Below, piece after piece: positions 8,271 to 17,124 of a stretch of 64,000 nucleotides of DNA. Below the pieces are notes generated by a model, which was not told the origin of the DNA, searched no databases, and saw only the letters and a list, made by a program, of their open reading frames with translations. Position numbers and translations under genes: made by a program. Within the stretch, counting starts at the first letter, position 1; every line of letters begins with the position of its first letter. Source of the stretch: Imtechella halotolerans (GTDB taxonomy: Bacteria; Bacteroidota; Bacteroidia; Flavobacteriales; Flavobacteriaceae); the NCBI RefSeq assembly GCF_028743515.2, contig NZ_CP117969.2, positions 253,001 to 317,000 on the forward strand, in the 5' to 3' direction.

Positions 8271-9341
8271 ATGATTCCAGAACTTTTAATGCATTATTTA
8301 AAATACTATTTAGTGCCTTTGTTGGCAATGTTATTGCTGTCATTAGTGGTTGTTTTGGTATACAACCGTATACGGTATGTCCTTTTTCTACAAAGAAAGC
8401 GAATTTGTTTACCTATAATAGCTACTTTTTTAACAGACCTTACCTTTTCTGATCTTGAGAAAAATGAACTGGAGGCAGCAGTTTTAGATTTTAAAAAAAA
8501 ACATCCTTATCATAAAGAATGGTTTAAAAGGCTTGTCTTATCTTCTATAATTGATTTAAGTCAAAACTTGAAGGGCGATTTAGTCTATAATGTGAGGGAT
8601 ATTTATGTGGCTTTTGATCTCCATAAAAATAGTTTGAAATTGATAAAAAGTGCTGACTGGTATCAAAATTGTAAAGGTATATTTCATTTTCAGACACTTC
8701 ATTTTAAACATGGTCAGAAGTATATTAAACCGTATATATCTGCCAAAAACGAAGTGTTGCGTTCAAATGCTTTTATTGCCCACTTATATTTAACTTCTGA
8801 ACCATTGGATTTTCTTGTCGATTATAAGTATGAGATTTCTAGTGTCAATGAGTATAAAGCGGTGGATGTGTTTTATATGAAACATGCTCCAATTCCTAAG
8901 AATATTGACCGTTGGTTGGATGCTGCTAATGATTCCATAGTTATATTAGGCATTAAGGTCATGGTGTTTTATAATTACATTGGGGCGGCTGAGAAAATGA
9001 TTACTTTACTGAAGCATCCGAATAATAGGGTGCTTGTAGAGGCTATTATAGCTATCCGTGAATTGTACCTACTAGATGCAGAGGAACAATTACAATTGGT
9101 GTTTAGAGATAATAATACTATTGTACAAACAGAAATATTGAAGTCCTTGGCCGTGATAGGAACAGAAAAAACAGTTTCCTTCATTAGTGAGCTCGTTCTT
9201 GATGAATCTATTGGAGATAATGTTAAGCTGGAGAGTCTTCGTACTTTAAAGGCTGTTGACCATACCAATTATGACTCGAATTTTACCGATAGTACCCAAA
9301 TTGAACAAATGAAAAAACACATTAATTCGCCTTACTTATGA
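8271..9341 (+). CDS. Membrane-anchored HEAT-repeat protein
   Basis: The protein has 356 residues from the ATG at 8271. One strong transmembrane helix lies at about residues 12-35 (YYLVPLLAMLLLSLVVVLVY), followed by a large cytoplasmic domain. The C-terminal third (about 215-340) has helical pairs such as AAEKMITLLKHPNNRVLVEAIIAIRELY and TEILKSLAVIGTEKTVSFISELV, which read as HEAT/PBS-lyase-like repeats. Its stop overlaps the start of the glycosyltransferase gene (ATGA), so the two are translationally coupled and probably work together at the inner membrane. A scaffold or regulatory role for the polysaccharide synthase is inferred; no enzymatic motif is seen. Confidence 0.7.
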   Translation: MIPELLMHYLKYYLVPLLAMLLLSLVVVLVYNRIRYVLFLQRKRICLPIIATFLTDLTFSDLEKNELEAAVLDFKKKHPYHKEWFKRLVLSSIIDLSQNLKGDLVYNVRDIYVAFDLHKNSLKLIKSADWYQNCKGIFHFQTLHFKHGQKYIKPYISAKNEVLRSNAFIAHLYLTSEPLDFLVDYKYEISSVNEYKAVDVFYMKHAPIPKNIDRWLDAANDSIVILGIKVMVFYNYIGAAEKMITLLKHPNNRVLVEAIIAIRELYLLDAEEQLQLVFRDNNTIVQTEILKSLAVIGTEKTVSFISELVLDESIGDNVKLESLRTLKAVDHTNYDSNFTDSTQIEQMKKHINSPYL

Positions 9342-10798
9342 CAATAGCGCATAGCTACATTGTGGCCTTTTTAGAAGTATATGAATGGTTTATCGCAGGA
9401 TATGTGTTTCTGTATATGACGCTGTACCTACTTTTTGCGTTCTTATCCTATTATGCCATACGAAAATATGTCACCAAACGATTTTATATTAATGAAGAAG
9501 TGCTTTTGAAATCAAATGAGGCGCTTGGAGTTTCTGTAGTTGCGCCTGCATTTAATGAGGCGGCTACTATCGTATATAATGTGAAGTCTTTACTGTCTTT
9601 ATCCTATCCAAAGTTTGAAGTTGTTATTGTAAATGACGGGAGCACAGACGATACCTTAGAAAAATTAATTAAAGCATTTCAGTTAGTAAAGGTTGATTTT
9701 TATTATCAAGAACGTATTCCTACTCATACTGTAAGAGGTCATTATAAATCCAAAAACCCAGTGTATTCAAAGCTTTTGGTGGTGGATAAAGAAAATGGTA
9801 AATCTAAGGCTGATGCTTCAAATGCGGGAATAAACTCTTCTCAGTATCCTTTGTTTTTGTGTACAGATGTAGATTGTATCCTTAGGGCAGATACTATAGT
9901 GAAGTTGGTGAAGCCATTTATTGAGAGTAAGACTAAGGTGATCGCTACTGGTGCAGCCATAAGAAGTTCTAACGCTTGTAGTGTTAAAGAAGGATTTATG
10001 CTGAAGGTGCATTTCCCTAATAAATGGTATCCTATGTTTCAGGAGCTTGAATATGTAAGGGCTTTTTTATTCGGTAGAATGGCATGGAGTCAAATTAATG
10101 GACTTTTGCTAGTTTCTGGAGGGCTGGGGATGTTTGATAAGGAGGTAGTAATAGAGGCTGGGGGGTATTGGCATAAATCCCTAGGAGAGGATATGGAACT
10201 GATTATTCGTATGCGTAAATTAATGTACGAAAAAAAGGAAAAGTTTAAAATTCAATACATACCGGAATCCCTGTGTTGGACGGAAGTACCTCCAACCTAT
10301 AATATACTAATGCGCCAACGGATAAGGTGGGCTAGGGGATTAGTGCAAACCTTGAACCTGCATCGATCTGTAATGTTTAATCCTAAGTATAAAGGAATGG
10401 GTTTGTTTTCTATGCCTTATTTCTTGTTTTTCGAGTTTCTATCTCCTGTTATAGAACTCATTGGTATTTTTGTTATTCTTTTGAGTTTAATTATGTCCTA
10501 TTTCGGTATGGGATTTATTAATTACGATTTTCTTATTTGGACCATGTTGTTTGTCTATCTTTTTTACATCAATATTACCATCATTTCGATATTGCTGGAT
10601 GAACTCTTGTATAAGAGTTATGCAAATGTAAAGGAGGTAATGAAGTTAATAGGGATGTCATTGATAGAGCCTTTATTCTATCATCCTGTAGTAGTTTTGG
10701 CTGCCATTAAAGGATATTATCGTTTTTTCATGAAAAAAGAGCAAAACTGGGGAGTGATGGTTAGGCAAGGATATGAACAGGCTCAAACTCAAAAGTGA
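9338..10798 (+). CDS. Processive family 2 glycosyltransferase (PgaC/NodC-like membrane synthase)
   Basis: The protein has 486 residues. An N-terminal membrane helix (about 15-40) is followed by a GT-A domain with VSVVAPAFNEAATI and VIVNDGSTDDT (nucleotide-sugar binding), GKSKADASNAGI, the metal-binding TDVDC, the GED acid motif (SLGEDMEL) and the processive-enzyme motif RQRIRW. Three to four C-terminal membrane helices follow (about 360-460). These are the landmarks of synthases such as PgaC, hyaluronan synthase and cellulose synthase, which polymerise UDP-sugars and thread the chain across the inner membrane. The neighbouring TPR/barrel gene suggests export through the outer membrane. The sugar cannot be read from the sequence. 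Confidence 0.85.
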   Translation: MTIAHSYIVAFLEVYEWFIAGYVFLYMTLYLLFAFLSYYAIRKYVTKRFYINEEVLLKSNEALGVSVVAPAFNEAATIVYNVKSLLSLSYPKFEVVIVNDGSTDDTLEKLIKAFQLVKVDFYYQERIPTHTVRGHYKSKNPVYSKLLVVDKENGKSKADASNAGINSSQYPLFLCTDVDCILRADTIVKLVKPFIESKTKVIATGAAIRSSNACSVKEGFMLKVHFPNKWYPMFQELEYVRAFLFGRMAWSQINGLLLVSGGLGMFDKEVVIEAGGYWHKSLGEDMELIIRMRKLMYEKKEKFKIQYIPESLCWTEVPPTYNILMRQRIRWARGLVQTLNLHRSVMFNPKYKGMGLFSMPYFLFFEFLSPVIELIGIFVILLSLIMSYFGMGFINYDFLIWTMLFVYLFYINITIISILLDELLYKSYANVKEVMKLIGMSLIEPLFYHPVVVLAAIKGYYRFFMKKEQNWGVMVRQGYEQAQTQK

Positions 10799-10813
10799 TA
10801 TAGATAGTAAGCT

Positions 10814-12100
10814 ATGAAAATATTTAAAATGAAAAGTAAAAATAGAATAGGGACGCTTGGTTGTGTTATTGCTTTAGTGGGGATTATTTTAGTTTCAGGA
10901 AAGCTTCATGCTCAAAAAGTAAATACAGATAGCCTACTAGTAAGTGCCTATCAGTCCTTAAAGGATGGCCAATATATTCAGGCGATTGCGAAGGCAAGAA
11001 TGGGGAAAAAGGAGGCACCGGAGTATTTGGATTTTTATGTGGTGTTGGGGCGAGCAAATCAGCTTACAAAACAGAAAGACAGTGCTCGTTATTATTACAG
11101 TCATGTGCTAGAAAGGAATGAGAAATATGAGGAAGCCTATACGTATTGGATAGGAATGGAGCTTGAAGATAAAAATTACGATCAGGCTGAAATATTGCTT
11201 GCTAAAGCAAGGAAATCACATCCTGAAAATAGCGTATTTCCCATGCAGCAATGGCGTTTGTATCAAGATATGGGTGATTTTGAAAAAGAGCGTACCTATC
11301 TTCGCGAGCTTTCCAGTGTTTTTCCGTCTAATTCAGAAATCACTCAACGTATTTTTTGGTTGGATTCTCGTTATAATAGTGATCGTTTTGGGTTGCAACA
11401 CACCTATACTAATTTTGAAAGAGATGGAATAGGTCCTTGGCATTTATCTTCTGTACAATATATAAGAGAACGCAAATGGGGGTCTATTATTGGGCGCGTT
11501 AATTATGCTAATCGCATGGCTAATAAGGAGACTATTGCCGAAGGTATTCAGGTGGAGGCTGAAACCTATTTCTTTACTGGTAAAAAGAGTTACGCTCATC
11601 TTTTTGGAGCCTACTCAGGAGAAATAGTCTTTCCTGAGTGGCGAGTAGGTGCAAACTATTTTCAAACACTGACCAAAGGTTGGGAGTTGGATTTTGGAGT
11701 GCGTTACACCCGAGTAGATTCAATGGACTTACCTGCTTTAACTTTAGGGGTAGGGACCTATTTTGGTTCCTATTGGGTGCATGTACGTAGCTTTTTCCAG
11801 GAACAGGAATCAAAGTGGTATCCGGCCTTTACTCTAACCACTCGTTATTATCTAGATTCCCGTTTTGATTATCTTAATTTTGTTGCTGGCTATGGTACCT
11901 CTGCTGATGAGTCTTATATTCAATCACAGCTTCAAAATCGAATTTCATTGAATTCCTATAGGGTTGGTTTGGGATACTTTCGTCAACTTGGGGGAAAATT
12001 CTTAGTGGGGGCTCAAGGTGGATATAACAGACAGGAGTATTTAGACAGCAAATGGCAAAATGAATGGGAGGCTTATTTGATGTTTCAATATCGCTTATAA
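10814..12100 (+). CDS. TPR plus YaiO-type outer-membrane beta-barrel protein
   Basis: The protein has 428 residues. A signal peptide (about 12-33, hydrophobic, ending SGKLHAQ) is followed by TPR-like helical repeats (about 40-185: SLLVSAYQSLKDGQYIQAI, AEILLAKARKSHPENS). The C-terminal half is strand-rich with alternating aromatic residues and ends in MFQYRL, typical of an outer-membrane barrel of the YaiO family. The layout (periplasmic TPR, then barrel) parallels PgaA, AlgK/AlgE and BcsC, which carry exopolysaccharide out of the cell. It follows the synthase gene by 15 bases. An alternative Met start lies at codon 6. Confidence 0.8.
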   Translation: MKIFKMKSKNRIGTLGCVIALVGIILVSGKLHAQKVNTDSLLVSAYQSLKDGQYIQAIAKARMGKKEAPEYLDFYVVLGRANQLTKQKDSARYYYSHVLERNEKYEEAYTYWIGMELEDKNYDQAEILLAKARKSHPENSVFPMQQWRLYQDMGDFEKERTYLRELSSVFPSNSEITQRIFWLDSRYNSDRFGLQHTYTNFERDGIGPWHLSSVQYIRERKWGSIIGRVNYANRMANKETIAEGIQVEAETYFFTGKKSYAHLFGAYSGEIVFPEWRVGANYFQTLTKGWELDFGVRYTRVDSMDLPALTLGVGTYFGSYWVHVRSFFQEQESKWYPAFTLTTRYYLDSRFDYLNFVAGYGTSADESYIQSQLQNRISLNSYRVGLGYFRQLGGKFLVGAQGGYNRQEYLDSKWQNEWEAYLMFQYRL

Positions 12101-12172
12101 TAAAATTAAAGAACTTAGGCAAAAAAAATCGATGATATTCATTTTTTTTCTATATTAGCACAGAATTGCAGG

Positions 12173-12180
12173 TACTTTTG
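12173..12180 (+). promoter_or_regulatory. Candidate -7 element for the response regulator
   Basis: TACTTTTG fits TAnnTTTG and lies 39 bases before the start codon. The -33 position reads TTT rather than TTG. The ten bases TACTTTTGCC also occur in the grpE promoter (29380-29389). Confidence 0.4.
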
Positions 12181-12219
12181 CCCAAAGTAAATGTAAAATA
12201 CACCCAAATCTAGAACATT

Positions 12220-12612
12220 ATGAACAACTTGGAAAAAATCCTCGTGGTTGAAGATGACCTACTCACCATGAAAATTCTCAATTTTATTCTTAAAAAGGAA
12301 GGTTTTGCTGTTTCATCTGCTAAAGATGGGTTGGATGCAATAGAGCGTATTGCTGTCATTCAGCCAGATATGGTGATTACCGATGTTATGTTGCCTTTGA
12401 AATCAGGTCTTGAAGTGACTAGTTACGTAAAGGATAATTTCCCTAACATCCCTGTTATAGTTTTGTCGGCTTTGGGTGAGGAAGAGAGGACGGTTACCAA
12501 GGCATTTGAATTAGGAGCAGATGATTTTGTAGCTAAACCATTTAATCCCAATGAGTTTTTATTGCGAGTTAAACGCTTGCTTACAAAGAAAAATGCACGA
12601 ATAGCGGTTTAA
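12220..12612 (+). CDS. Single-domain response regulator
   Basis: This 130-residue protein is a receiver (REC) domain only, with no output domain. The acidic pair is Asp12/Asp13, the phospho-acceptor Asp55 (MVITDVMLPL), the switch Ser83 and the conserved Lys106 (VAKPF). Such CheY-like proteins act by binding partners. It follows the exopolysaccharide-like genes after 119 bases with its own candidate promoter, so control of polymer synthesis is a reasonable inference. No histidine kinase is adjacent. A strong terminator follows. Confidence 0.85.
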   Translation: MNNLEKILVVEDDLLTMKILNFILKKEGFAVSSAKDGLDAIERIAVIQPDMVITDVMLPLKSGLEVTSYVKDNFPNIPVIVLSALGEEERTVTKAFELGADDFVAKPFNPNEFLLRVKRLLTKKNARIAV

Positions 12613-12637
12613 CATTTTAAACAGCTAGAGAATATAC

Positions 12638-12674
12638 AAAGCTACCTTGTCAAGACAAGGTAGCTTTATTTTTT
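12638..12674 (+). terminator. Strong terminator after the response regulator
   Basis: A perfect 14-bp stem (aaagctaccttgtc, 12638-12651, with 12654-12667) is followed by ATTTTTT. Confidence 0.9.
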
Positions 12675-12719
12675 AGTAAGTTGCTCATTTGCAAATATTT
12701 TTGTGATAGGGCAATTTCA

Positions 12720-12746
12720 TTGCGAATTTCGTAAATTGCATCGCAA
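12720..12746. promoter_or_regulatory. Inverted repeat before icmF, possible operator
   Basis: TTGCGA (12720-12725) and TCGCAA (12741-12746) form the outer arms, with ATTT and AAAT as less regular inner arms. It lies 21 bases before the icmF start and downstream of a TATTTTTG box. Fatty- and branched-chain acyl-CoA genes are often repressed by TetR-type regulators at such sites, so this is a candidate, not a demonstrated operator. Confidence 0.35.
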
Positions 12747-12766
12747 TAAAAGAGGTTTAATTACAA

Positions 12767-15700
12767 ATGGAACAAACAAATCGTTATCAGCCCCATAATA
12801 AAGTACGAATAGTTACAGCAGCTTCACTGTTTGATGGTCATGATGCAGCCATCAATATCATGCGTCGTATTATTCAGTCCAATGGATGTGAAGTTATACA
12901 CTTAGGTCATGACCGAAGTGTTGAGGAAGTGGTAAACACAGCCATTCAGGAAGATGCTAATGCAATTGCCATGACATCCTATCAGGGCGGACATAATGAG
13001 TATTTTAAATATATGTATGATTTGCTTCAAGAAAGAGGAGCGGGTCATATAAAAATTTTTGGCGGTGGCGGTGGCGTTATCCTGCCGGAAGAAATAAAGG
13101 AGTTACAGGAATATGGGATTACCCGTATCTATTCTCCTGATGACGGTCGAGAGTTAGGACTTCAAGGGATGATTGATGATTTAGTAAAAAGATCAGATAC
13201 ACCCACTCTTTCTCTGTCTGAAGGTACTGAAGTTAAGAGTTCTTTAAAGGAGAAGAATATTAATACGATAGCAAGGCTAATATCCCTAGCGGAGAACAGA
13301 CCTGATGAATTTCATGAAGTCTTTACACTTTCAGGTGGAAAAAGTACTACACCAGTGCTAGGAATTACAGGAACAGGTGGTGCAGGTAAGTCTTCTTTAG
13401 TGGATGAATTGGTACGTAGATTTTTAATAGATTTTCCAGAAAAAACAATTGGAATTATTTCAGTGGACCCGTCTAAACGAAAAACAGGTGGGGCTTTGCT
13501 TGGAGATCGAATCCGAATGAATGCCATTAATAATCCACGTGTTTATATGCGATCTTTGGCTACTCGTCAGTCCAATTTGGCCTTATCCAAATATGTTGCT
13601 GAGGCAGTTCAGGTATTAAAGGCAGCTGAATACGATTTGATTATTTTAGAAACTTCAGGGATAGGCCAGAGTGATACCGAAATTTTAGAACACTCAGATA
13701 CTTCTTTATATGTAATGACTCCCGAATTTGGAGCGGCTACTCAACTTGAAAAAATAGATATGCTGGATTTTGCAGATTTGGTTGCTATTAACAAGTTTGA
13801 TAAAAGAGGGGCCTTGGATGCATTGAGGGATGTGAAGAAACAATACCAAAGAAATCATCAGTTGTGGGATGTGAATCCTGATGATATGCCAGTTTTCGGA
13901 ACCATTGCTTCTCAGTTCAATGACCCAGGCATGAATTCCTTGTATAAGGCTGTCATGGACACCTTGGTTGAAAAAACTGCTGCACCTTTAGAATCTACCT
14001 TTGAAATTACAAAGGAGATGAGTGAAAAGATATTTGTTATTCCTCCTAGTCGCACTCGCTATCTATCAGAAATAGCTGAAAATAACAGAAAATACGATGA
14101 AAAAGTGCTGACTCAAGTGGAAGTTGCCCAAAAGCTTTATGGATTATATAAAACTGTTGAAACAGTTTCAGGGGCGCTACCAAAACTTGATAAATCAGGC
14201 ATTATTCTAGAATCAATTTCCACTAAGGAAGAAACGGCTGTATTTACTTCTTTACTCTTGAAAGAATTTGATAGAGTAAAAATGAATTTGGACCCTTATA
14301 ATTGGGAGATTATTCTAAATTGGGACAAGAAAAAAGAGACCTATAAACAGCCAATATATAGCTTTAAAGTACGCGATAAAGTAATTGAAATAAAAACCCA
14401 TACCGAATCTCTTTCGCATTCACAGATTCCTAAAGTTGCCTTGCCGCAGTATAAGGCTTGGGGAGATATTTTGAAGTGGTGTTTGCAAGAAAATGTTCCT
14501 GGTGAGTTTCCATATACTGCTGGGTTGTATCCATTTAAAAGGGAAGGGGAAGATCCTACCAGAATGTTTGCAGGTGAAGGTGGTCCAGAACGAACAAATA
14601 GACGTTTTCACTATGTGAGTTTAGGAATGCCTGCCAAACGGCTTTCAACAGCTTTTGATTCTGTAACTCTTTATGGTAACGATCCTGATCATCGTCCTGA
14701 TATATATGGAAAGATTGGAAATGCAGGAGTATCGATATGCTGTTTGGATGATGCAAAAAAGTTGTATTCGGGGTTTGATTTAAGTCATCCTATGACCTCA
14801 GTGAGTATGACCATTAATGGCCCAGCTCCTATGTTGTTAGGCTTTTTTATGAATGCAGCAATTGATCAAAACTGTGAAAAATATATAAAAGAAGCAGGTC
14901 TTGAAGCTGAAGTTGAGAACAAAATAACAGCTATATACAAGGATAAGGGTGTAGAACGGCCTACCTATAATGGAGAATTACCTGAAGGGAATAATGGGCT
15001 GGGATTGATGCTTTTAGGAGTTACAGGGGACCAAGTTCTACCTAAAGAAGTGTATGACCAAATTAAGTCAGAAACACTTAAACAGGTGAGAGGAACTGTT
15101 CAAGCGGATATACTAAAAGAAGATCAAGCACAAAATACCTGTATTTTTTCAACAGAATTTGCCTTGCGATTAATGGGAGATGTACAAGAATATTTCATTG
15201 AAAAGCAAGTTAGAAACTTTTATTCTGTATCTATTTCGGGATATCATATTGCAGAAGCTGGTGCAAATCCAATCACTCAATTAGCATTCACGCTTGCCAA
15301 TGGTTTTACCTATGTGGAGTATTACCTCAGTCGTGGCATGAATATTAATGAGTTTGGTCCCAATCTTTCGTTTTTCTTCTCCAATGGAATCGATCCTGAA
15401 TATGCAGTTATAGGAAGGGTTGCCCGCAAAATTTGGGCAAAAGCTCTTAAGTATAAATATGGGGCTAATGAACGAGCTCAAATGCTTAAATATCATATAC
15501 AGACTTCTGGTAGATCATTGCATGCTCAAGAGATCGATTTTAATGACATCAGAACAACGTTACAGGCTTTGTATGCTATTTACGATAATTGTAATTCATT
15601 GCATACCAATGCCTATGATGAGGCCATAACCACTCCAACAGAAGAATCTGTGCGACGTGCTATGGCAATTCAGTTAATTATTAATAAGGAATTAGGACTT

Positions 15701-16189
15701 GCTAAAAATGAAAATCCTATACAAGGAGCCTTTATTATTGAAGAGTTAACCGATTTAGTGGAGGCAGCGGTGCTTTCTGAATTTGATCGTATAACGGAAA
15801 GAGGAGGTGTTTTAGGTGCTATGGAGACTATGTACCAGCGTTCCAAGATTCAAGAAGAGAGCCTTTACTATGAGACCCTAAAACATACCGGAGAATATCC
15901 TATTATAGGAGTGAACACCTTTTTAAGTTCTAAGGGGTCACCAACCGTGGTACCTGCCGAGGTTATTAGGGCAACTGAAGAAGAAAAGCAATTCCAAATC
16001 CATACCTTAGAAAATCTACATACAACTTATTCGGATAAGGTTTCTGAACAACTGTCTTTGGTACAAGAGGCTGCCATCCAAAATAGGAATATTTTTGAAT
16101 GTCTAATGGAAGCTGCGAAGTATTGTTCTCTAGGTCAAATAACTCAAGCACTTTTTGAGGTTGGAGGGCAATATCGTAGAAACATGTAA
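12767..16189 (+). CDS. icmF: Fused B12-dependent isobutyryl-CoA mutase (IcmF)
   Basis: This 1140-residue fusion has, in order: a B12-binding domain (about 10-140, [11 protein letters not shown] and the [11 protein letters not shown] turn), a MeaB-type G-protein chaperone (about 190-420, Walker [33 protein letters not shown]) and the mutase TIM barrel (about 520-1135). The family interconverts isobutyryl-CoA and n-butyryl-CoA with adenosylcobalamin. Where methylmalonyl-CoA mutase has Tyr (RQYAGF) this protein has Phe601 (RMFAGEG), and where it has the carboxylate-binding Arg after the QNDILK motif this one has Gln789 (DILKEDQAQ). Both changes favour isobutyryl-CoA. About 44 extra residues seem to lie between these sites compared with the Cupriavidus enzyme (from memory). 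It stands alone between terminators. Confidence 0.92.
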   Translation: MEQTNRYQPHNKVRIVTAASLFDGHDAAINIMRRIIQSNGCEVIHLGHDRSVEEVVNTAIQEDANAIAMTSYQGGHNEYFKYMYDLLQERGAGHIKIFGGGGGVILPEEIKELQEYGITRIYSPDDGRELGLQGMIDDLVKRSDTPTLSLSEGTEVKSSLKEKNINTIARLISLAENRPDEFHEVFTLSGGKSTTPVLGITGTGGAGKSSLVDELVRRFLIDFPEKTIGIISVDPSKRKTGGALLGDRIRMNAINNPRVYMRSLATRQSNLALSKYVAEAVQVLKAAEYDLIILETSGIGQSDTEILEHSDTSLYVMTPEFGAATQLEKIDMLDFADLVAINKFDKRGALDALRDVKKQYQRNHQLWDVNPDDMPVFGTIASQFNDPGMNSLYKAVMDTLVEKTAAPLESTFEITKEMSEKIFVIPPSRTRYLSEIAENNRKYDEKVLTQVEVAQKLYGLYKTVETVSGALPKLDKSGIILESISTKEETAVFTSLLLKEFDRVKMNLDPYNWEIILNWDKKKETYKQPIYSFKVRDKVIEIKTHTESLSHSQIPKVALPQYKAWGDILKWCLQENVPGEFPYTAGLYPFKREGEDPTRMFAGEGGPERTNRRFHYVSLGMPAKRLSTAFDSVTLYGNDPDHRPDIYGKIGNAGVSICCLDDAKKLYSGFDLSHPMTSVSMTINGPAPMLLGFFMNAAIDQNCEKYIKEAGLEAEVENKITAIYKDKGVERPTYNGELPEGNNGLGLMLLGVTGDQVLPKEVYDQIKSETLKQVRGTVQADILKEDQAQNTCIFSTEFALRLMGDVQEYFIEKQVRNFYSVSISGYHIAEAGANPITQLAFTLANGFTYVEYYLSRGMNINEFGPNLSFFFSNGIDPEYAVIGRVARKIWAKALKYKYGANERAQMLKYHIQTSGRSLHAQEIDFNDIRTTLQALYAIYDNCNSLHTNAYDEAITTPTEESVRRAMAIQLIINKELGLAKNENPIQGAFIIEELTDLVEAAVLSEFDRITERGGVLGAMETMYQRSKIQEESLYYETLKHTGEYPIIGVNTFLSSKGSPTVVPAEVIRATEEEKQFQIHTLENLHTTYSDKVSEQLSLVQEAAIQNRNIFECLMEAAKYCSLGQITQALFEVGGQYRRNM

Positions 16190-16213
16190 TAAACAATTGT
16201 TTTATAAGCGTAT

Positions 16214-16253
16214 AAAGGCCTGTGGATACCTCATTTTATTCACAGGCTTTTAC
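16214..16253 (+). terminator. Terminator after icmF
   Basis: The arms gcctgtg (16218-16224) and cacaggc (16241-16247) are flanked by AAAG and TTTTA. Confidence 0.65.
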
Positions 16254-16289
16254 TTTCTTGAAATTCTTAGTAATTTTAAAAGAGATTTT

Positions 16290-16319
16290 GCATCCTTTTA
16301 AAGATGCGTTCGTCTTATA
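16290..16319 (+). promoter_or_regulatory. Candidate ECF-type promoter before the Cys-rich peptide
   Basis: A short inverted repeat (gcatc 16290-16294, gatgc 16303-16307) is followed by CGTCTTATA (16311-16319), which resembles the CGTC-type -10 of ECF sigma promoters and would suit autoregulation by the sigma factor downstream. No TAnnTTTG box is near. This is pattern resemblance only. Confidence 0.35.
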
Positions 16320-16345
16320 TATAGGAAATCTAAAATAATTGGGTT

Positions 16346-16447
16346 ATGCAAAACAAAGAATGTACTTGTAATTGTGAACAATGTAGAAATGGTCAATGCG
16401 ACCAATGTTCTTGTGAAAACTGTAGTTGTTCAGGCTGTAACTGTTAA
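16346..16447 (+). CDS. Metallothionein-like Cys-rich micropeptide (33 residues)
   Basis: A 33-codon ORF with 11 cysteines runs from ATG 16346 to TAA 16445-16447. The cysteines are at residues 6, 8, 10, 13, 18, 21, 23, 26, 28, 31 and 33, in CxC and CxxC spacings. There are no aromatic or long hydrophobic residues. This composition is that of a metallothionein-like metal-binding peptide and is very unlikely by chance in AT-rich intergenic DNA. It lies 40 bases before the SigZ-like sigma gene, with a weak hairpin between them. A role in binding zinc, copper or cadmium, or in metal or thiol sensing for the sigma factor, is inferred. I know of no named family for exactly this peptide. Confidence 0.75.
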   Translation: MQNKECTCNCEQCRNGQCDQCSCENCSCSGCNC

Positions 16448-16453
16448 TTAAAA

Positions 16454-16478
16454 AGGTCCTTTCTGATGGAAGGACTTC
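16454..16478 (+). terminator. Weak hairpin between Cys-rich peptide and sigma gene
   Basis: The arms gtcctt (16456-16461) and aaggac (16470-16475) have a loop of 8. The T-content after it is interrupted. It may cause partial termination, giving more peptide than sigma-factor mRNA. Confidence 0.35.
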
Positions 16479-16487
16479 ATTTGTTTT

Positions 16488-17030
16488 ATGAATACCATAG
16501 CTATTTGGAATTTATATGCCATCGATGTAGAACGCTTTATATTAAGTAAAGTGCAGGATGAGTGTGTCTCAAAAGATTTGCTTCAGGAGGTGTTTTTAAG
16601 GGTACATGTAAATAAACATCGATTAAAAGAAAGTGATAAAGTAAAGTCCTGGTTGTTTTCAATTGCAAGAAACATAGTGGTTGACTATTACAGAAAAAAA
16701 AGGGTACTACAGGTAGTGGACCAGATGGAGGTAACGGAAGAACCTTTGATAAATCAGGTTCATACTGAAGTAGAATGCTTAAAGGGAATTATTAATGTAT
16801 TGCCTCCTAAATATAAGGTAGCGGTTCAGATGGCTGATTTAGAGGGAAAAAAGCAGCAGGAGATTGCCGATAGTTTGGGAATATCATTGCCTGCCGTAAA
16901 ATCAAGAATACTTAGAGCTCGTAAAATGATTGTAGAAGGCTTTATGGACTGTTGTGATTTTAAACTTAATTCTCAAGGTAAATTGGTAGGTGAGGTTAAG
17001 GAACGCGAATTGTGCAAGGTTTGTCAGTAG
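16488..17030 (+). CDS. sigZ: ECF sigma factor, SigZ family
   Basis: The protein has 180 residues. Sigma-70 region 2 (about 15-75, DLLQEVFLRVHVNKHRL and SWLFSIARNIVVDYYRKKR) is followed by region 4 (about 100-152, LPPKYKVAVQMADLEGKKQQEIADSLGISLPAVKSRILRAR), which has the usual helix-turn-helix. The extension after region 4 contains CC (about 159) and ends CKVCQ, the paired cysteines seen in SigZ-type proteins. These could bind a metal or sense redox state, making a separate anti-sigma factor unnecessary; none is encoded nearby. The 33-residue Cys-rich peptide gene immediately upstream supports a metal or thiol theme. Confidence 0.85.
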   Translation: MNTIAIWNLYAIDVERFILSKVQDECVSKDLLQEVFLRVHVNKHRLKESDKVKSWLFSIARNIVVDYYRKKRVLQVVDQMEVTEEPLINQVHTEVECLKGIINVLPPKYKVAVQMADLEGKKQQEIADSLGISLPAVKSRILRARKMIVEGFMDCCDFKLNSQGKLVGEVKERELCKVCQ

Positions 17031-17124
17031 GTCTCAATTTTCTCATAAAACTCCCATAAATTCTCTATTTTTTTATACCTTTAAACTACGATTTGTCCGC
17101 TTTATGGCAGTTAATTAAAAAGGT

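Noticed and set aside
12160-12185. Sigma-54 promoter before the response regulator
   Set aside because: Although TACTTTTGCC matches the grpE promoter, the upstream dinucleotide is TG and is one base out of the 12-base spacing; it fits the TAnnTTTG box only.
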